From NCBI RefSeq assembly GCF_000524195.1, contig NW_020170452.1, positions 295,431-359,430 on the forward strand: a stretch of 64,000 nt of DNA. Direction: 5' to 3'. Within the stretch, counting starts at the first letter, position 1, and every line of letters starts with the position of its first letter. Both the position numbers and the translations under genes were made by a program. This DNA is from Echinococcus granulosus (Eukaryota > Platyhelminthes > Cestoda > Cyclophyllidea > Taeniidae). Shown piece after piece: positions 12,763-27,500 of the stretch. The notes beneath the pieces are model-generated. The model did no database searches. It had not been told where the DNA came from and was given only the letters and a program-made list of their open reading frames with translations.

Positions 12763-15700
12763 AATGGGTGCCTTAGAGATCACACGAGTGGATTATTTGA
12801 GAGTAGCCAATCATTTGCCCGTTTGCCTGATGGATGATGAAATAAAAAACAATCATTTCAAAGAACAAGTCAGACATTTGACCAACGGGCGGGTAGCGAC
12901 GAGTATGGCAAATGTAAGGAAGTGAAGAATGAATTGAAGCTCTTTAAAACCTTCTATCCACCATCCATGGTGAACACATGTTTGGCAACTAACCTCACTC
13001 GACTTTTCCTGTTGACGATGGTTTAAATTAATTGCTAATCTCGCCCGCGGTTTTTGTTCATTAGCTACATGTACATCTTCTGGACCACGAGGAAGAATCC
13101 TTGACGTAAATATTACTTCCGCTAAAAAAGTAAAAGTATTGAAATATCCAAATGTGGGCAAAATTTCAAATGGCAATACTTCCGGTCACTTAAAATAAAT
13201 TTTGGCTTTTTAGGAAGGGTGCATTTGCATTGGAACTTAAGTCTGACCTTAAATAACTTTCTCTTTTGGGATAATGACTCAGTAATATAAATAGACCAAA
13301 ATATAGTAGTTGGGGAGGTAGGGAATAAAGAGTGTTTAAGTTATCATTATTATTATCACTGTTTTTCACTTTCGCCATCGGTTTAATATCTTTTAAATGA
13401 TTAGGGCGGCCCGCAGATTTCTTGTACTATGGCTTATTTTGCATGAAAAGGATCATAGTTTGTCCCCTTTTTCTCACTGATTCATGGTTAGGATCATCCA
13501 CTCGGCCCACTTGGCACCTGAAGGTGCATTCCAAAGCCTGCATATTACACACCCCTTTTTTTCCTTTTCTAACCAGAAAGGCTAAAAGTAATTTTTTATA
13601 AACTCTAAGCAATTATGAGCTATGGTAACCTTATTTCGCTGCAAAGTAATCATGAAATAATCTAAATTTTTGGGGTCAAATACACCGTGCAACCCAAGAG
13701 AACTTTATATGTTGTCCTCAGCTCAGAAAGTTGTCAAAGTCTTCTGCTTAAATGCAGTTTTCTCTTAACGATTCAATTTTTGTAAAGATTTTTCACTTGT
13801 CCCGTTATTTTGCAAGTTTTACATGCCTTCCCTTTGTTCATCCGTAAAGAAGATCTATCGATGTGACAGCTTTGGTAAAGCGCACCTTTCCACACCTCTG
13901 CTCACTTCCATGTGACAGGAAAAGTGCTTATATAGCCTTAACTACTGAGATAGCTCAATCGACTCCCTATGACAACATTCTCACCAAATTACTTTTCCTC
14001 CCGAAGTATATTTTAAGGTTACGCGTTCCTATTCATGCATTTGCTAAAGCAAATAGACTCAAGTTTATTGAAAAAAGTTAGAGGATAGAGTTATTGAAGA
14101 GGCAACACTAATTAATGCCTGTTTTTCAAAGTAAAAATTCTCCAACCGCCTATTTGTAACTAATCGAATTTGCTCTAAAGTCAATAAGTGAAAATAATGA
14201 TCTGATGAAAAATAAGACAAAAAAAACGTAAAGTTTAAGCAATTTAGGGGAATTAGGAGTGAATTTTTCCTCAGACCTTAAGTTAACCTTTACATTGCAT
14301 AGAATAACTCCTTTTCGCCTCACTTAAATGTGCTAAGGCACCATTGAAGAGGTAAATTAAAACATTTAAACAAATCGAGTGATTACTCAAAATGAAACAG
14401 ATCCATCTCCCAAAGTTCTTGCTTTAAGCTGGCCTTCTACAAAGATGGTTTATTTAATTAAAGGAGAAACGCACACCTATATTGTTGTCTATTCCCGCAC
14501 TTAGATGGCGCCATCAAGTTGATTAACCCTTGCCCTTTGTGTTTCGAGCTAAAAATAAGAACAGAGCGTATGCGCAAACCAGTTTTTCTGTTTGCTGGTT
14601 TCTGCATGAAACAAATTATTCTGTACTCTGGCCAATTTTTATGCTGTATAAAGTGCCCTAATTAGGAGCTCTTGATAAGAGAATGTTAACTTGAACTCCT
14701 TTTACATTTAGTTTTAAAGGAACCTGTATGTCTGCGTGACATTCGCTCACTTTTCAGAGTCTTAGAGGGATAAGTTTACTGCAACTTAAATCCCGATTTT
14801 ATCTTAACTGATAGAAATAATAGCAATATCTTGCAGCGCCAAGATCTTTATGACAAAGTTACTAGGTTCACAGAGGAGTTGGAGGCTTGAGAGAACATTG
14901 CCTGGTTTGTAGTGTCATGACACCAAATTCAATGGTGGCGCCTGAGCGACTCGGGAAGATAAGTGAACACCTTAAACAAAAAACTATTCCGGAATATAGC
15001 TCTTTTCTTTTTAGAGTATTTAACTCTAATATTCCTTATGGCCATTCGCCTGTTTGCGTTCCTGCAAAGTAGTCAGCATTTGATTATTGCCCCACACAGT
15101 GCGCCTCTCTTATCTGCTCACGTCTCCTTTGTGCCAATCGCTTTCCATGTCTGCTTGGGTCCAATGCTTCCATGCTCTTGATCAACGTGGTCCGATTCTT
15201 ACACAGTCTAACTGGTAGGCTTTGCTCACGGCCATAAACATATCCTTTCTCGGGCGAAAAAAAGGGGGAGAAACTAGTCTTAGAAAGCAAGTGTAATGCG
15301 AAATCATCTAAGTCCCATGCAAATTGCATTGCCGTTCCGGTTTTTTTCCTCCGAATAATAAGGGTTCTTCAGAGGAGACCTTGCAACCGACAGGCTAGAC
15401 CTTGTCATCTGACGAAAACTACTTACTTGCAGAGGTACTTGATCTCCTTGCTCCTCGCATCTGAATCTTCCTGTTAAATAGGGTATTTGGAGAATAAGTG
15501 AAGAGGTTATGGATCAACTGATTACCAAGCATTGACTTACAGAGGTGTGCTGTGGTATTATTTCATTCCTGGAGATAAGACAAAAAAGCAGACTGTTAGC
15601 CTTGAAAGGTGATTTTACCCTTTAAATAGACAAGGCTCGATCGCAGTAACGTAGTAAACATGCCTTAGTGGGATCTTTGCTTCTGTCCCCTATAAGCTTG

Positions 15701-16500
15701 CTTCATGAAATGGAAGGCACCATTCCAGTGTTTGACCAGAAGGCGGCTTTTGCACGAAAAGGTTTATTAGTGCTGCTAAGTCATTTTTTATCCCAGGATG
15801 GCCTGTTGCATCTCGTCATGAATCTATAGGTGATCACCCATCAGGTGATCTTTTATCAACCCACGTCGTATCGCTTCGCAAAGGTAAAATTAAGAAATCG
15901 GCTCTTTCAATGCTTCAATACTTCTACGCTACACATTCACTTTGTTTTATCCATTCCGCCGGGTTTCTGATCTAGGGGTTTATAATTCCTAAAATCAGAA
16001 AAGTTGGTAAGGAAATACGACCACCAACTCCACAGAATAATTTATCGGTTGTGCAAGTTCAGCAATGGACAAGGGTTGACCTGGGGTCCGGGTTCAGGCC
16101 TTCCGCGCACCGGCTGTTCACTCACAGGAATAAAGGATTGTTTGCGACTGAAAACTGTCAGACAGAATGGCATATGGGCAACATTAAAACGGTATTATTC
16201 GAACGCATTTCTGCAGGTGGACCTTCTCATCGCCGTTCTTGCTGTGCATGAAGTCTTTCAAAGTTGGGGCATCCTGAGAGCCCGGACTTTGCGCTTTCTG
16301 GTGCAGACGCTAGCACTGATGCCTGCCGTCTTGAAATTCAGTGTCTAAAGTAATTCAAGCATAAAGGTGCGCGAAGTAAGAAAAAGAACACCTCTACGAA
16401 ATAGAAGTCCCTCTCTGACCAGAGTTCCTTTCCTGACATTGTCAATATCTAAGTCATTAGGCAGCAAATCAGTTTTCTTCTCATAAAAAGTTTAAAAGCC
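12763..16500. other. intergenic, nothing recognised
   Basis: No supported gene. Several 60-110 codon open frames occur (for example near 13.0, 13.9 and 16.0-16.3 kb) but none has splice context or a recognisable domain. Confidence 0.4.
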
Positions 16501-16559
16501 CTTCATGAGATAAACAATTCTGGAAGCAACCTGGTCGTTACAAATGGTGATGTGACCAG

Positions 16560-17170
16560 TAGTTCATATCATTGTCTTCATTCTGGATTGCAGTCCCTCA
16601 GCCTCTTTAAGATGGAAATTTCCCAACGCTTGTGCCATTAACTAGTCCTTACCACCATGACAAACACTTTCACCTAATAACTGTTTGGTTTTTTCAGTCA
16701 ACACTTTGCTTTTTGAGAGGTTAATTGTAGAGTAAGTGATGATTAGACAGCGAAAGGCAAACCCTATCTTGAGGGACAGCTGTTCTGATTTTTGTCTCTG
16801 GGTGGTAGACCTTGGTGAGATGGAAGAAGGGCATGTGCTGTGGCTGAGAAAAATCTGTAAGGACACCTGATAGAAGAATTGAAAATGACATCTGCCTTCA
16901 GGAACTGTCCTAACCTTGTTTTCTATGGGAATGCTGTAAATAACTGAAGTGACACTAGCCGTGAACTACCTAGAAAAGTTCGTTATGGAGCTGTCTACGG
17001 TACCTGTGTGGAGATGTCAATGATGTATACACGCGGTCTCCCTTCACCTCTCTATTAACTGGATAGAAACGGGATGGATAGGACTGGGATGCATTGGAGT
17101 GAGAACAAGGTGGCAAAAAGGAATAGACGCAAAACAGTACCCAGATAGTCCTACGACTAGAAATGGACAC
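16560..17170 (+). repeat. R1-related repeat segment
   Basis: Contains 'ctgggtggtagaccttggtgagatggaagaagg..catgtgctg', 'gaaaatgacatctgccttc' and 'gtgaactacctagaaaagttcg..gagctgtctacggtacctgtgtg'. These blocks recur in the same order at 23.6-23.9 kb and 40.8-41.0 kb, so they are internal parts of a longer dispersed element that I cannot classify. Confidence 0.5.
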
Positions 17171-19280
17171 ACGTGTTAGCCAGCATATACTCCGACCACC
17201 AAAGAATTTCCCATGGTAGACGAAACTCCAGAGGTTGGACCTGCGTCGTTTTTTCGATTCTTCTGGTTAGTATCATCATACCCCCAGCCATCCGTTGTAG
17301 AGGGCTTTTACTTTCTTTTTGGCATGTACATATAAACCTCTTTCCCCATTACGAGACTTTGAAGGCACTAGTCGCATCGAAATAATGTCATCTTCTACTG
17401 AGCAGGGACTGCAATACCTTTGCAAAAGCCAGAAAATTGCCCAGAGCCATTGAATGCAAACGAAATTCGTCAAAACGAGAAGTTGAGTTCTTTGTTGATC
17501 CACAGGAGAGGGTCAGAAAGTGATTTCAACTTGTTTGGGCAACGCAAGTTATCTTGTAGTAACATCAACTTATAGATGACATTTTCATTCTTGGAGATCA
17601 AGTAGTCAACGTACTTCCACGGCAACGACCCAGACTCCTTCACCTTCACCAAAATATCAAATGCTGACAACTTACTTGAACCACCTGCTCGTGTCCCATC
17701 TTGGCTTGTGAATAGCTGACCTTCCTGGAAGGGATTTCGGAAACTGCATTGAGTATGAGAGGACTTTGCAGAACATCCTTCTCCACATACAGGTCTGCCA
17801 GCTGAATGATTTGAATGCGCTACTGTGAAATTATGGGAAGAGATTTATTCCGGAAACCTTCACCGCTTTTAAATTAGGGCGAGATTACGCCAAGTTCTTT
17901 GTCATCTCGCCGCGTCGACTTACAGTAACTTAGAGAGGACAATTTTGTCCTGGTGATGATTCCCTCAATCAGAGGGCCTGCATCACGTGGGAGTTGATGA
18001 CACAACTCTTACAAGGACATCAAGTAACCATGTCGAGGATGGCAAACTGCCAAGTTTATAAGCTAATGGGTGGTAAGTCACCAACACACGTCAGACAACG
18101 AATGTTAGGAGCTGGTGTCTGTCTTCTCCCTTCTTCTTCACCTTGAAACCCTACTCTATGAGGACAGGCACCATTTCGTTCCACAAGGTTTGTCTTACTT
18201 TGTGAATTCGTGCTTGTAATGTTGAAACTTCTGGCCCTTCCACCTGTAGTATCTACTAAGAAGAGATCCCGACGAGTTTCTGTACAAGTGGAGAGTGTGT
18301 AGCGTGATGGTCCTATTGTCACTCAAGCCCTGATATTGTTCTACAGCGAGCTCATTTCTTCCTGCAGTGACACTAGCCGGAAGAAGGTATTAATTCACGA
18401 ATCCAATGGTTAAAGATCCCCATTATGCTGGCAGTTCATCAAGGGTTACATCAGCTTTTTTAAGATCCAGTCTTGCTTAATCCAAGATTGGGATGGTTGG
18501 CGCCTTCTGCTACGGGTAATTGGAAATGCAGCTGTCTGCCTTCTGGTGTAATTTTATGAGAAGTCTAAAAGGTGATCATAACACCTGTAAAATGATTTCA
18601 CCAACAACAAGAGGTCTTAAAACGCATCCAATACAGAAGATGCTCCAAATGAAAGGTTTAAAAATGCTCACCCTTGGAAGATGCAATTTGTTATTTTGAT
18701 CCTCAACACAAGCTCCTGATTAACTGATATTTCGTGAGGGTGCATTTGAATTGGGAGAATGAACTCCTTGCCCTCAAGGTCACTTGAGAAAGCACAAACA
18801 CGTTAGGGTTGGACGTACTCTTTACACTGAATTGGGGCCGTAAAGACTCCGTCTCCGAGATCATTCCTTCTATAAGTCGCCCTAATGGGTTCCAAACTCG
18901 TCCGCGTTCGCACTTACACATTTCCTAGTTCACAACAGCCTAGAAATAAGAAAAAATTTATTTTCCATACACTTTTAACGCTCCTTGGGTAAATATTTTT
19001 TAGCCGTCAAGCCGTCTTTTGAGATTATTCCCAGCTCCCCGTGGGTTATGAAGACATCAGATTGCCGCACATCACACTTTTTAAAACAATAGACCATGTA
19101 GTTTTTGTATGAGGGATTTTGACCTTCCACATCTAAAGCCTCAAATAATTACAGGTCTTGAAATGAGTGGTTATTGAAGAGCAATCAATTTTTTTGCTTC
19201 TTTCATTGGGAGGCCCCGTTGACACATTCAACCACAAAGAAGACAAATTTTGTTTTGGCTTTCCCATAGCAACTAGCTCC
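17170..19280. other. probable decayed repeat, no gene
   Basis: Continues the R1-like context: an 'agatgacattttcattcttgg' block near 17.57 kb is echoed near 41.17 kb. No recognisable protein domain and no credible exon chain were found. Confidence 0.35.
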
Positions 19281-19289
19281 TTCTAAAGG

Positions 19290-21330
19290 TAGCGGTGAAA
19301 GCGAGGAAAATCCTCGTAGAGATAAAAGGAAGTGGAATGTTAGGCCGGATTACATTAATTTTAAAGAAGGAGAATTACCATTTTGGAATGCGTAATATCC
19401 ATGCAGATGGAAAAAGGTGGTTACTTGACAGCCACCACCTCAGCACTGATAGATCTGCATTCTCAGAAGGATATTTAGTCGTCTATTCTCCTTTTGAACT
19501 CCATGTAGGAAGACGAAGACCAAAGGTTGCTGAAAGATGGAATAATTCTCAAGTTTAAGGCATGCTAAAAACCTTGACAATGGGCATCCTTGCCTTTCTG
19601 AGACGGAGCCAGTGGCCCGAGCGGGTAGGTAAACTGCAAAACTATGCAAGAAGTGCTGATACTTACTTCTAAATGTTAGAGCCATTTTGGCTGGTCGAAG
19701 TGGGTTTACCAACATCCACGCACATCGAAGAAGCGAAAGGGTGACTAGAAATGGATGACGATGTTGGAGTATGGGACGTTTGAGATGGTACACACAAGAG
19801 GAATTTGTTGTTTAGGCTAAAGCCGAAGGGTTGAAAGCTAGCGACCACACGTGTGATTACTGTTGTTGAGGTTCAAGAGGGTGAATGCGGTAGTATCAGT
19901 GTTGCGTTTTTCAAATCCATATAAAAAAACCAGCCTCGGTAGCGATGTAGATTGAGATTTGAGTGTGGCATTGCATACTGGGGAAGAGGAGGTTGGGAAT
20001 AAGGCCATTGGCAGTGTCCGACATTACTGTTCTTCGGGCTGGTTGCCTTGGCCACTTGTGGAGGACGAATGCGACAGTGAGAGAGTGCATTTTCTGGCCT
20101 TTTTTCAGGAATGGTAGTGATGAAGGTAGACACTTGATGGGAGAAAGGTGAATTGTATTTTTAGAATGCAATTTCAAGCTAATGAAAAAATTAGTTTTTC
20201 AGTTTCTGTAGCCAATTACTGAGGGTCTCTACCATTGTACCTTCACCGGCAGGACTTATATGAATCATGCCAGTAGCCCTTTAGCCCTTCTGTACATAAG
20301 CAATGCATATCCTACCCCACTAGAGTATCTATTGTCTTCAGGAAAGTCGCAGTGTTCGAAAAGCTAAAATCTAGCTAAATTCCATGCCAATGCAGGGGGT
20401 GGTAGAATATTAGATTAACTTTAGCAGACGGATGACAATTTAGTCATGTCCAAAGAAAACAAATTAATATTTTGGCTTTCCAATAGCAGCTGGCTTCTGT
20501 TGAAGGTAAAGATGAAAACGGGTAAGATATTTGTAGAGATAAGTAGGTAGTTTTATCATAAAGGGGAAATACCTTAATGCAGTGCTTCGTACCGTAGCTT
20601 TGAAGGTCGCCTCACGGAAGGCCCTACATATTCATTGGTAATAACGTTGTTACCGTAAGCTGCTGCATGCGCTTACTACAAAGAATGTCTGGACCTGATT
20701 GATCCAAGATGCACAAGCTGAATGTAGGTTGATAGGATAAGGCACACTTGTCTCTATCACTGTATGTGGCAATGTCACAGCTTCATTCCAACTCATACCA
20801 GTAAAATGGTACCATTTTAACAAGAACTTCTCCGGGATTAAAATATCATCATATCAATTTGGCTGGCGTTCAGAACAGCTATCTGGCTGTGCTGAGAACA
20901 TTTGTAACCTCAGAATGCATCCCATTCGCGATTTGCTCAAGGTCGCCTTTTTCATGTCCAAGTTACGACCATTCTAGGATGCCTCGGAACTCGTGCTCTG
21001 GTTCACTTTCCCTGATTGGTGAACATCGGGCTTGGATAGACTTCAACCATAGCATCAGTTACTATAGGGCTAGGGCAATTGCAGAAACGGTAGCACCCTG
21101 TGTCTCATCAGCAGTCAGGCAGCAGCTTCGTACGCACACGCCGTGGCCTTCGTCCGAATAGAAACCTTTGTAGTTCAATCATTCTAATCGGAATTTCAAC
21201 AGCATCCATTCCAACGCACAAAAGAAGGTTAAATTTGTTATCTGGTAGAACAGACGTGGGGTGCGAAATTTCCCTCAATTACTTAAAAATATTTGCAAGC
21301 TCTTTTTCCACCGTAAACTTTTATTCCTGA
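19290..21330 (+). repeat. long R1 copy, left arm of an inverted pair
   Basis: Colinear over about 2 kb with the reverse complement of 42700-44690. Shared landmarks in order include 'atgcagatggaaaaaggtgg', 'ctatgcaagaagtgctg', 'aggctaaagcc', 'gcattttctggcc', 'accattgtacct', 'ctttgaaggtcgcctca', 'ctgcatgcgcttactac', and a block with 'tgattggtgaacatcgggc' and 'cagcagtcaggcagcagc'. Divergence is high with many small indels, and all frames are broken. No terminal repeats, reverse transcriptase or transposase motif could be recognised, so the class of element is unknown. Confidence 0.65.
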
Positions 21331-21559
21331 TAGGCAACCTTTGAAAAATCTTTGGAGAAATTAGTTCAAGGTCGCGCGTGATTAGACGACCTGAGGAGTG
21401 CTGCAAAGTTGTGCATATTATTTTCTTTAACTGACTTCGTCTTGAAAATAGGCGCGAAGCAGTTTAGATCCAAACGACTTTTGTTGGAGCGTGTAAAAAA
21501 ATGAAAATTTTTTGTTCGAGCGTGACCATTGCTTTAGAAAGGCTTATAGAACCTACTCA

Positions 21560-21760
21560 TTACCAACTACACCTTCCATATCGAGCAATATGTCTTCAGT
21601 CGTCTCATGGGAAGTCTCGGGACGCCGCATTAGTGGTAGCAGAAAGCGGGCCTCATATTAAAGGACAACCATCCTGATTTCTGTCGTTAAGTGATAAACC
21701 TTAGCGGGTTGGGAGGAGGGCGTCTGCTTTCGATTAGAAGACTAGTGACAATCTCTAATA
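21560..21760 (-). repeat. R1 repeat fragment, reverse orientation
   Basis: Contains 'gggaagtctcgggacg' followed by 'agtgataaaccttagcgggttggg', the same pair of blocks as in the reverse copies at 23.5-23.7 and 40.7-40.8 kb. Confidence 0.45.
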
Positions 21761-23439
21761 TGAGGGGTGAAAAGGTACTCTATCTTTCACAACTGCCCTA
21801 GAGTCCCGTGTTCTGCTGAAATACTGCTTGCAACTGAAGCGACGCCAGCCGTTCCTCATCGGAATTGGTACGTCACGGAATTGTCGACCGTTCCTGCATA
21901 AAGACATTAATTATTCGAACACGCGATGTATAGATGGGCAACACTGAAGTGAAAAAAAGTGGCAAGGAAGAAGAGACGTCTAACTTTATCCCTACGAAAT
22001 GATTTTAAACACCGACCCTTACCAAATCGTTCTGCTTTTGAATCAGTTTTTCAACGAATAGTTATGGCCTGGATATTTACCTGTCCAGAGGTCTTGGATC
22101 TGGTTGATTTGCCAAGAGGAATCAGTGATGTTGCGGTCAAATACCTTCTCAGTTGAATGGAAATTCGATGATTGGTTCGGTCGCCTCATGGGTGGCTTTC
22201 TTACAGCACTGATTATGTTCTGTAGCCCGACTAGGGAGGTTGACCAAAAAGCTCACAAGCAGAAAGGGAAAGTATAATAATTTGATTGCCTATTTAACTT
22301 CTCGTTTTGATTACATGGGCACGTAGCGGCATGACCATTTAATTTTTGTCCAGTCGCATGACCTTTGAGCCAATATCTACGTCTGTGATACATATTTTGC
22401 TCCAGTATGATGCTTTTGTTTGTATTCAGGACAGTCTAATAGCATTACAAAACATCTGATTTCATTGACCTTCTTTTGTTTGACACCACATTTACTTAAC
22501 CAAATTAAACGGCCTTTAAATTGGAGGAAAAGATAGGAGATCAAAACAAAATTTCCAATGGTGCTCACAAAACGAATTTGGAGGAGGGTTAAAATCAAGG
22601 AAAGTTGCTTTGAAATCTAAACTACGGATAATCTGACTCTTACTGAATTCTGGGTAGAAAACTAGAATTTGGCTGTTGTAATTGATTCGGTAATGTAAGG
22701 ATCGCGCTATTTAGTTTGTCTAAAACCTTATATGATAGATACGCACACCTGTAGGTATTTACTCTAGGTCATAATATTAGTGCCCCTGAGCCATAACTTT
22801 TTTAGACGAGGGAATGATTAACAAGAAGGCTACTACACAAATGACTTTGTGGAGGGGGCAAAACAGTTTGAGGAAGTACAGAAATGTAGCTAGAAAACAA
22901 AAAACATAGCATTTTTCAGCCTAAGAAAAAAAGAAAATCCTCTTAATTAATTCTAAGGAAAGAAGGCTATTAGGATGTAAGGAGAACTGCTACAATCTAC
23001 AATCCTTTCACAATGGAAGCAAAGACAGATGCGAATTTTTACTATTATTAGGGAGATTTATATTAGAAAACCAAATGCTTTATCCTAGACATTGTGACCT
23101 AACCCTGATTTCCTAAATACCTAATCAGACTGTCCTATCCTCTCGCCCTCCCTCCACCTCTCCCACCTTGAAGTGGAAAACCTCTAAAGGTCAAGTTTTG
23201 CTATTTGAGGTATGAGGTCAGCCACGAACAATTTTTAAAGTGGAAGAAGACTCATCGCACCCCCTCCAATATCCGAAAGTCTCACCATAATTATTTGTCA
23301 AGAAATAGTGTGTGTGTACGGAAAGCAAAAGCAGAAGAAGGGAAATAGTGGAATTAATTGATAGTTTCTAAACTCCATTATCTGACACGTGCTGTTAAAA
23401 CGTTACTTGTGGGACTCGCGTGCTTGGTAGCTTGCCTTC

Positions 23440-23920
23440 CTCTACTTCGGAAATTGATGTACCCTTGACCATGTGGCCTGGCATAGCGGTAAACACCATG
23501 CCCTTCTGGCACGTCGGCAATATACTTTTAACCCGAGTATTGCATTCTTCCTTTGTCTTCACCGAAGTCTCGGCGAACTACACTGGCAGCAGCATGATAC
23601 ACACCCCATCTTGATGGACAACCTTTTTTAATTTCTTCTGCTGGGTGATAAACTTTAGCGTGACTGGAGAAGTGCATATACTGTGAATGGGAGAATCTGT
23701 GATAACTCCTGAGAGAAGAGCTGAAAATGACGTCCGACTTAGAAAACTAACCCAATTTTATGGTCTAAAAGAAAGCTATCAAACACAGCCGAGTATCTAG
23801 CCATAATCTTTCAGGAATAGTTTGCTATGGAGCTGTCAACCGTACCTGCATGTAGATGTTAAGGCGGTGAACTAGCTATACCTCCTCCACATGTCTACTA
23901 GCTGGATATATGTCTAATCA
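23440..23920 (-). repeat. R1 repeat fragment, reverse orientation
   Basis: Contains 'gtggcctggc..atgcc..ggcaatatac', 'cttcaccgaagtctcggcg', 'gggtgataaactttagcgtg' and 'gctatggagctgtcaaccgtacctg', in the order seen at 40.6-41.0 kb. Confidence 0.5.
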
Positions 23921-24309
23921 GCAGTGAAATGAGAAAAATAGAAAGGAAAAATAAGAGCAAGACCTCATTTCTAGGGAGTCATGTCAAAACCCATGCCTTG
24001 CTAACTAGCCCTGCAATTAAATCAGTGTTTCCACCGCTGTCGATGGACAAGCCTGATGGCCAGCACATTTCTCCGTCCCTCAATACAGTTCCTAGACATG
24101 ATGTAACTCCAAATCCAGCAAAATTGACAAAAAGGATTGGTTACCTTGCAGTTAGATATGCCCTCAGTTGCATGCTACTTCGACGATCAACGGGTTTTGG
24201 TTAGTTTGTATTCTTCTCACAACACCTACTATGTTATAACACAATTGCTAGAAGTAGACTAACAAAAGGGAGATAGTATAAAACTTTAAAGAGGACAGGA
24301 GCTGTGTAA

Positions 24310-24500
24310 TGCCTTAATTGTTTGTTTGACTCTCGGTTTTGGTTATGCAGGCACTAAAGTACTCCGCCATTGAACTTTGCCAACGACCCAGCCTCCAGAA
24401 CATGTCAGTACAATCCAAGACCTACTAAACGTCGACAGTACATTTTCTGCTTAAGTATCATGCCTTCATTTGTATTCAGGGAAGTCTAGGGGTGCTACAA
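24310..24500 (-). repeat. R1 repeat fragment, reverse orientation
   Basis: Begins 'tttgactctcggttttggt' and ends 'tattcagggaagtctagg', the two ends of the shorter R1 unit also seen at 40.57-40.76 kb. Confidence 0.45.
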
Positions 24501-27500
24501 ATGGAATAATCAAAACCTGGAGACAATTTATGTTTCTCCGACAGGAGTACCAAAACTCCTTTAGCTTGTCTGAAGGCTTGCACTTGCCTCTCGGATCCCG
24601 TCTTCTTCTTGGTGTAGGATTAGACCGACTTTCAATGTAGGTTTTACAATATGTGGTGTAAAAAGAATAAAAGTAAGTCTCACAATTATAGATTGCTTTA
24701 GGTGGCAGTAATAAGCTTCCTCTCGTTTACTTTAAAGGAATCACTCTATTCAAGCGCTTGACGACATGTGCTTCGCGCATGGTAGTAACCACATGAATAA
24801 ACAATCAAAAAATGACAATATCAATAGAGTTTCTGGATCGCCCTATCAGAAGGGAAGAAGTTACTTTTATTGAGAACGACAAATGTACCTTTTGTCTCAA
24901 AAACAGTCTTTTTATGAATAAACGAAGTCCTCAAGTCCAGGTAAATCGACCTAGGTAGCCTACCGAAATAAGTCTACAAAGTACTCAACCAGATATTGTT
25001 TCTAGTCGCAGATTTAGCTATTTAGCTCTGCTGGTATTGCTACAATCACCGTCAGAGTTTCAAAGAGAAACAGACCAAATTGACCCACGTGAATTATCAT
25101 TCTGCAATAGCAATAACATTTCAGCTGCGTAAAACATAAGCATTCTTTGGGCATTACATTGTTTTAGGCTCAACCAATCTATGTGCAGATGTCATGAACT
25201 GGTGAAGAACGCATCCATGTATACGTGCGAGGCCAGGATCTGATGTCAAATAATTGAAATATCACTAATATGTGACTGTAGTTACAAAATTGTTAACCAG
25301 ATAAACGTCTGGTTTTGAAATCAGCCTTCTTACATGCAATGCTTTAAAAGTAATTAAAGTTTTGTTTGGGAGAATGATAGCACAATTTTTATTCATAAGT
25401 TTTCCTAGATTTACGCATTCCATTGAATTTAGGAGTTCTTAAGTTTGTTTGGACAATGTTCTTAAAGGTGACTCCAAGCAAGTGCTTATCCTTAGAACTC
25501 TTGCATTTCTGCTTTGTTCCGTTTGGAAACCAGCATAAAAGCGGTTTCGTTTAACATCACTTCAACTAACTCTGAAATCAAGGTACCACTACTGATTAGC
25601 ATTAAGTAGGCAAAGCACTCAACAAATATTTGGTCAACCTATCGCCTGCCTCCATCTGATACTCATGCTAAAAAAATGGATTATTTCTTCCAATCCTCCA
25701 AATTAGTTTCTTAGAAAACACATTTGCAGCAATGTTTTATTGGTTACTCCATTAACTAACCCTAAACATGAGAAGAGTGGTTATTAAAACGGTGCTCCCC
25801 TTTAATGTTAGTGGGCAACATTGCGAAATTCACCGGGGTGGAGAGCGGGAGGTTAAAATTTCATTTCGCAACACCAGGAGCAGTTTGTGGCGGCTAGTGG
25901 ATGATCGGAAGTAGGCTTACAGTAGCAGAGAGCACCGCCGAGGTCAACGTCAAGGAGCCGACCGATTCTGTAGGAGATAGAAAAAGGAAATAAGTCTGCA
26001 GAGAATTCACAAACCCTGGTTAACCATCACTCTGATCTAGTCTAGACGGCAGAAAAATTCTACCACCTAGAGAGCCAGTAGTTCTTCTTTCTACTTTTCT
26101 TAAGCAAATCCATTAATCTCTTGAATAATCAGTTCTTTACCCCTCTATCTATACATTGCAGTTGCCTATCGGGTTAAAGAAATTAAAAAAGGCATGTTTA
26201 GATAAATATTTCTATTAAATCACCTCGACTTTTCGCCAAAGAAAAGCCAAAATTTTTTTTTGGGCCTAACTATGGGGGTGCTCGGCCCCTTTCCAAAGGG
26301 AAATTGGTGATATGCAAGAGACTATAGAATGACGCCCCTTATCTGACTGCCATCTGTTCAGAAAATGTCTTGGCACGTAAAGTGAGCCTCCTCTTTGAAG
26401 CACTTTGCGTCCCCCTCCATACTTCCAACAGTCAGGACGGCTGCATTTAGTTGTCAGTCTCTGAGGCGCGCCAATTCTAAGATCATCTACTCGGCCTTCT
26501 GATTATCGTTTAGCTTGCTAAGTTAACAATCACCGGTACCAAATAAGCAAAAATATTCTTACCTACGATGACAAATATATCGCTCTCTACTAGACTCTTT
26601 GAAGGTTCTTTGGTGATGTTAAGTGTTAATGTTGATTCCAGATGTAGAATCCTCACAGTTTATTTATCTAGTCCTCCCATTCTAGGACTTTTATTTTAAA
26701 GCTCACCACAGTGATCTTAGAAGGAAATCAACAACGGAATTCTGGTGCGATGCCTTCAAATTGGATGGAATAAAAAATTCTAGACCTGCTCACAAAATCG
26801 AAATTCAGGACCAATTCAAATACTCTCATTGTTTACGACGATCTGTTGACGACAGCTTCTGACTCCAAGATGACAATAAATTTGGGTGTATTGAGAGAAA
26901 ATGGAAAGAGTTTCGAGAATAATCTTCTAGAGTCTTGCAAAATTCATGTTTAAAAAAGAAAAGTTTCCTTCTTCAGACGTGCCTCAGGGAGAAATGTTCA
27001 ACTGAATGTAAGGAGAAAGAAGTTGCTGACTTTCTTTTAATGCAGTAACGTTCATGTAAATTATTTTAGACGCCTTAATGAGCTTTGGAGTAGGTCTAGG
27101 TGGGTTTTGAGCTAGACCTGCAGATTAGAGAATATGATTCCATTTTCACAAAAGTATTCAGTTTGATTAAAATTAAAACCATCTACTTTGTCCGCAAAGC
27201 CGCGGCTAATAGAGCTAGATAAGCAAAGTGCTCCACCATTCAGCTAGAATACTCCCTTTTGATCTGAGAGGTTGCGATACGTGCACAAAATTTGTTTCTA
27301 TCATTTCACAACCTAGATCAAGTCCGCACTTTGATTAAAGAGCCAAATGTGAATAAAGGAAAATATTTTTACAGCAGAAGAGCGATTTAATGAATAATTA
27401 AGGGGAGCGCTATTTAAGCAAAAACACTTAAAAATTAGATAAGCAAATGATTCTCGCATATTTGAGAGAATGGAATAAAAATGAATTTATCCCAAAAATT

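Noticed and set aside
13863..14081. 72-codon frame with ILTKLLFLPKYILRLR, considered as a retrotransposon fragment
   Set aside because: The resemblance to retroelement text is too short and no neighbouring motifs support it.
16004..16348. 114-codon plus-strand open frame
   Set aside because: No ATG context, splice signals or domain, and it adjoins R1-related sequence.
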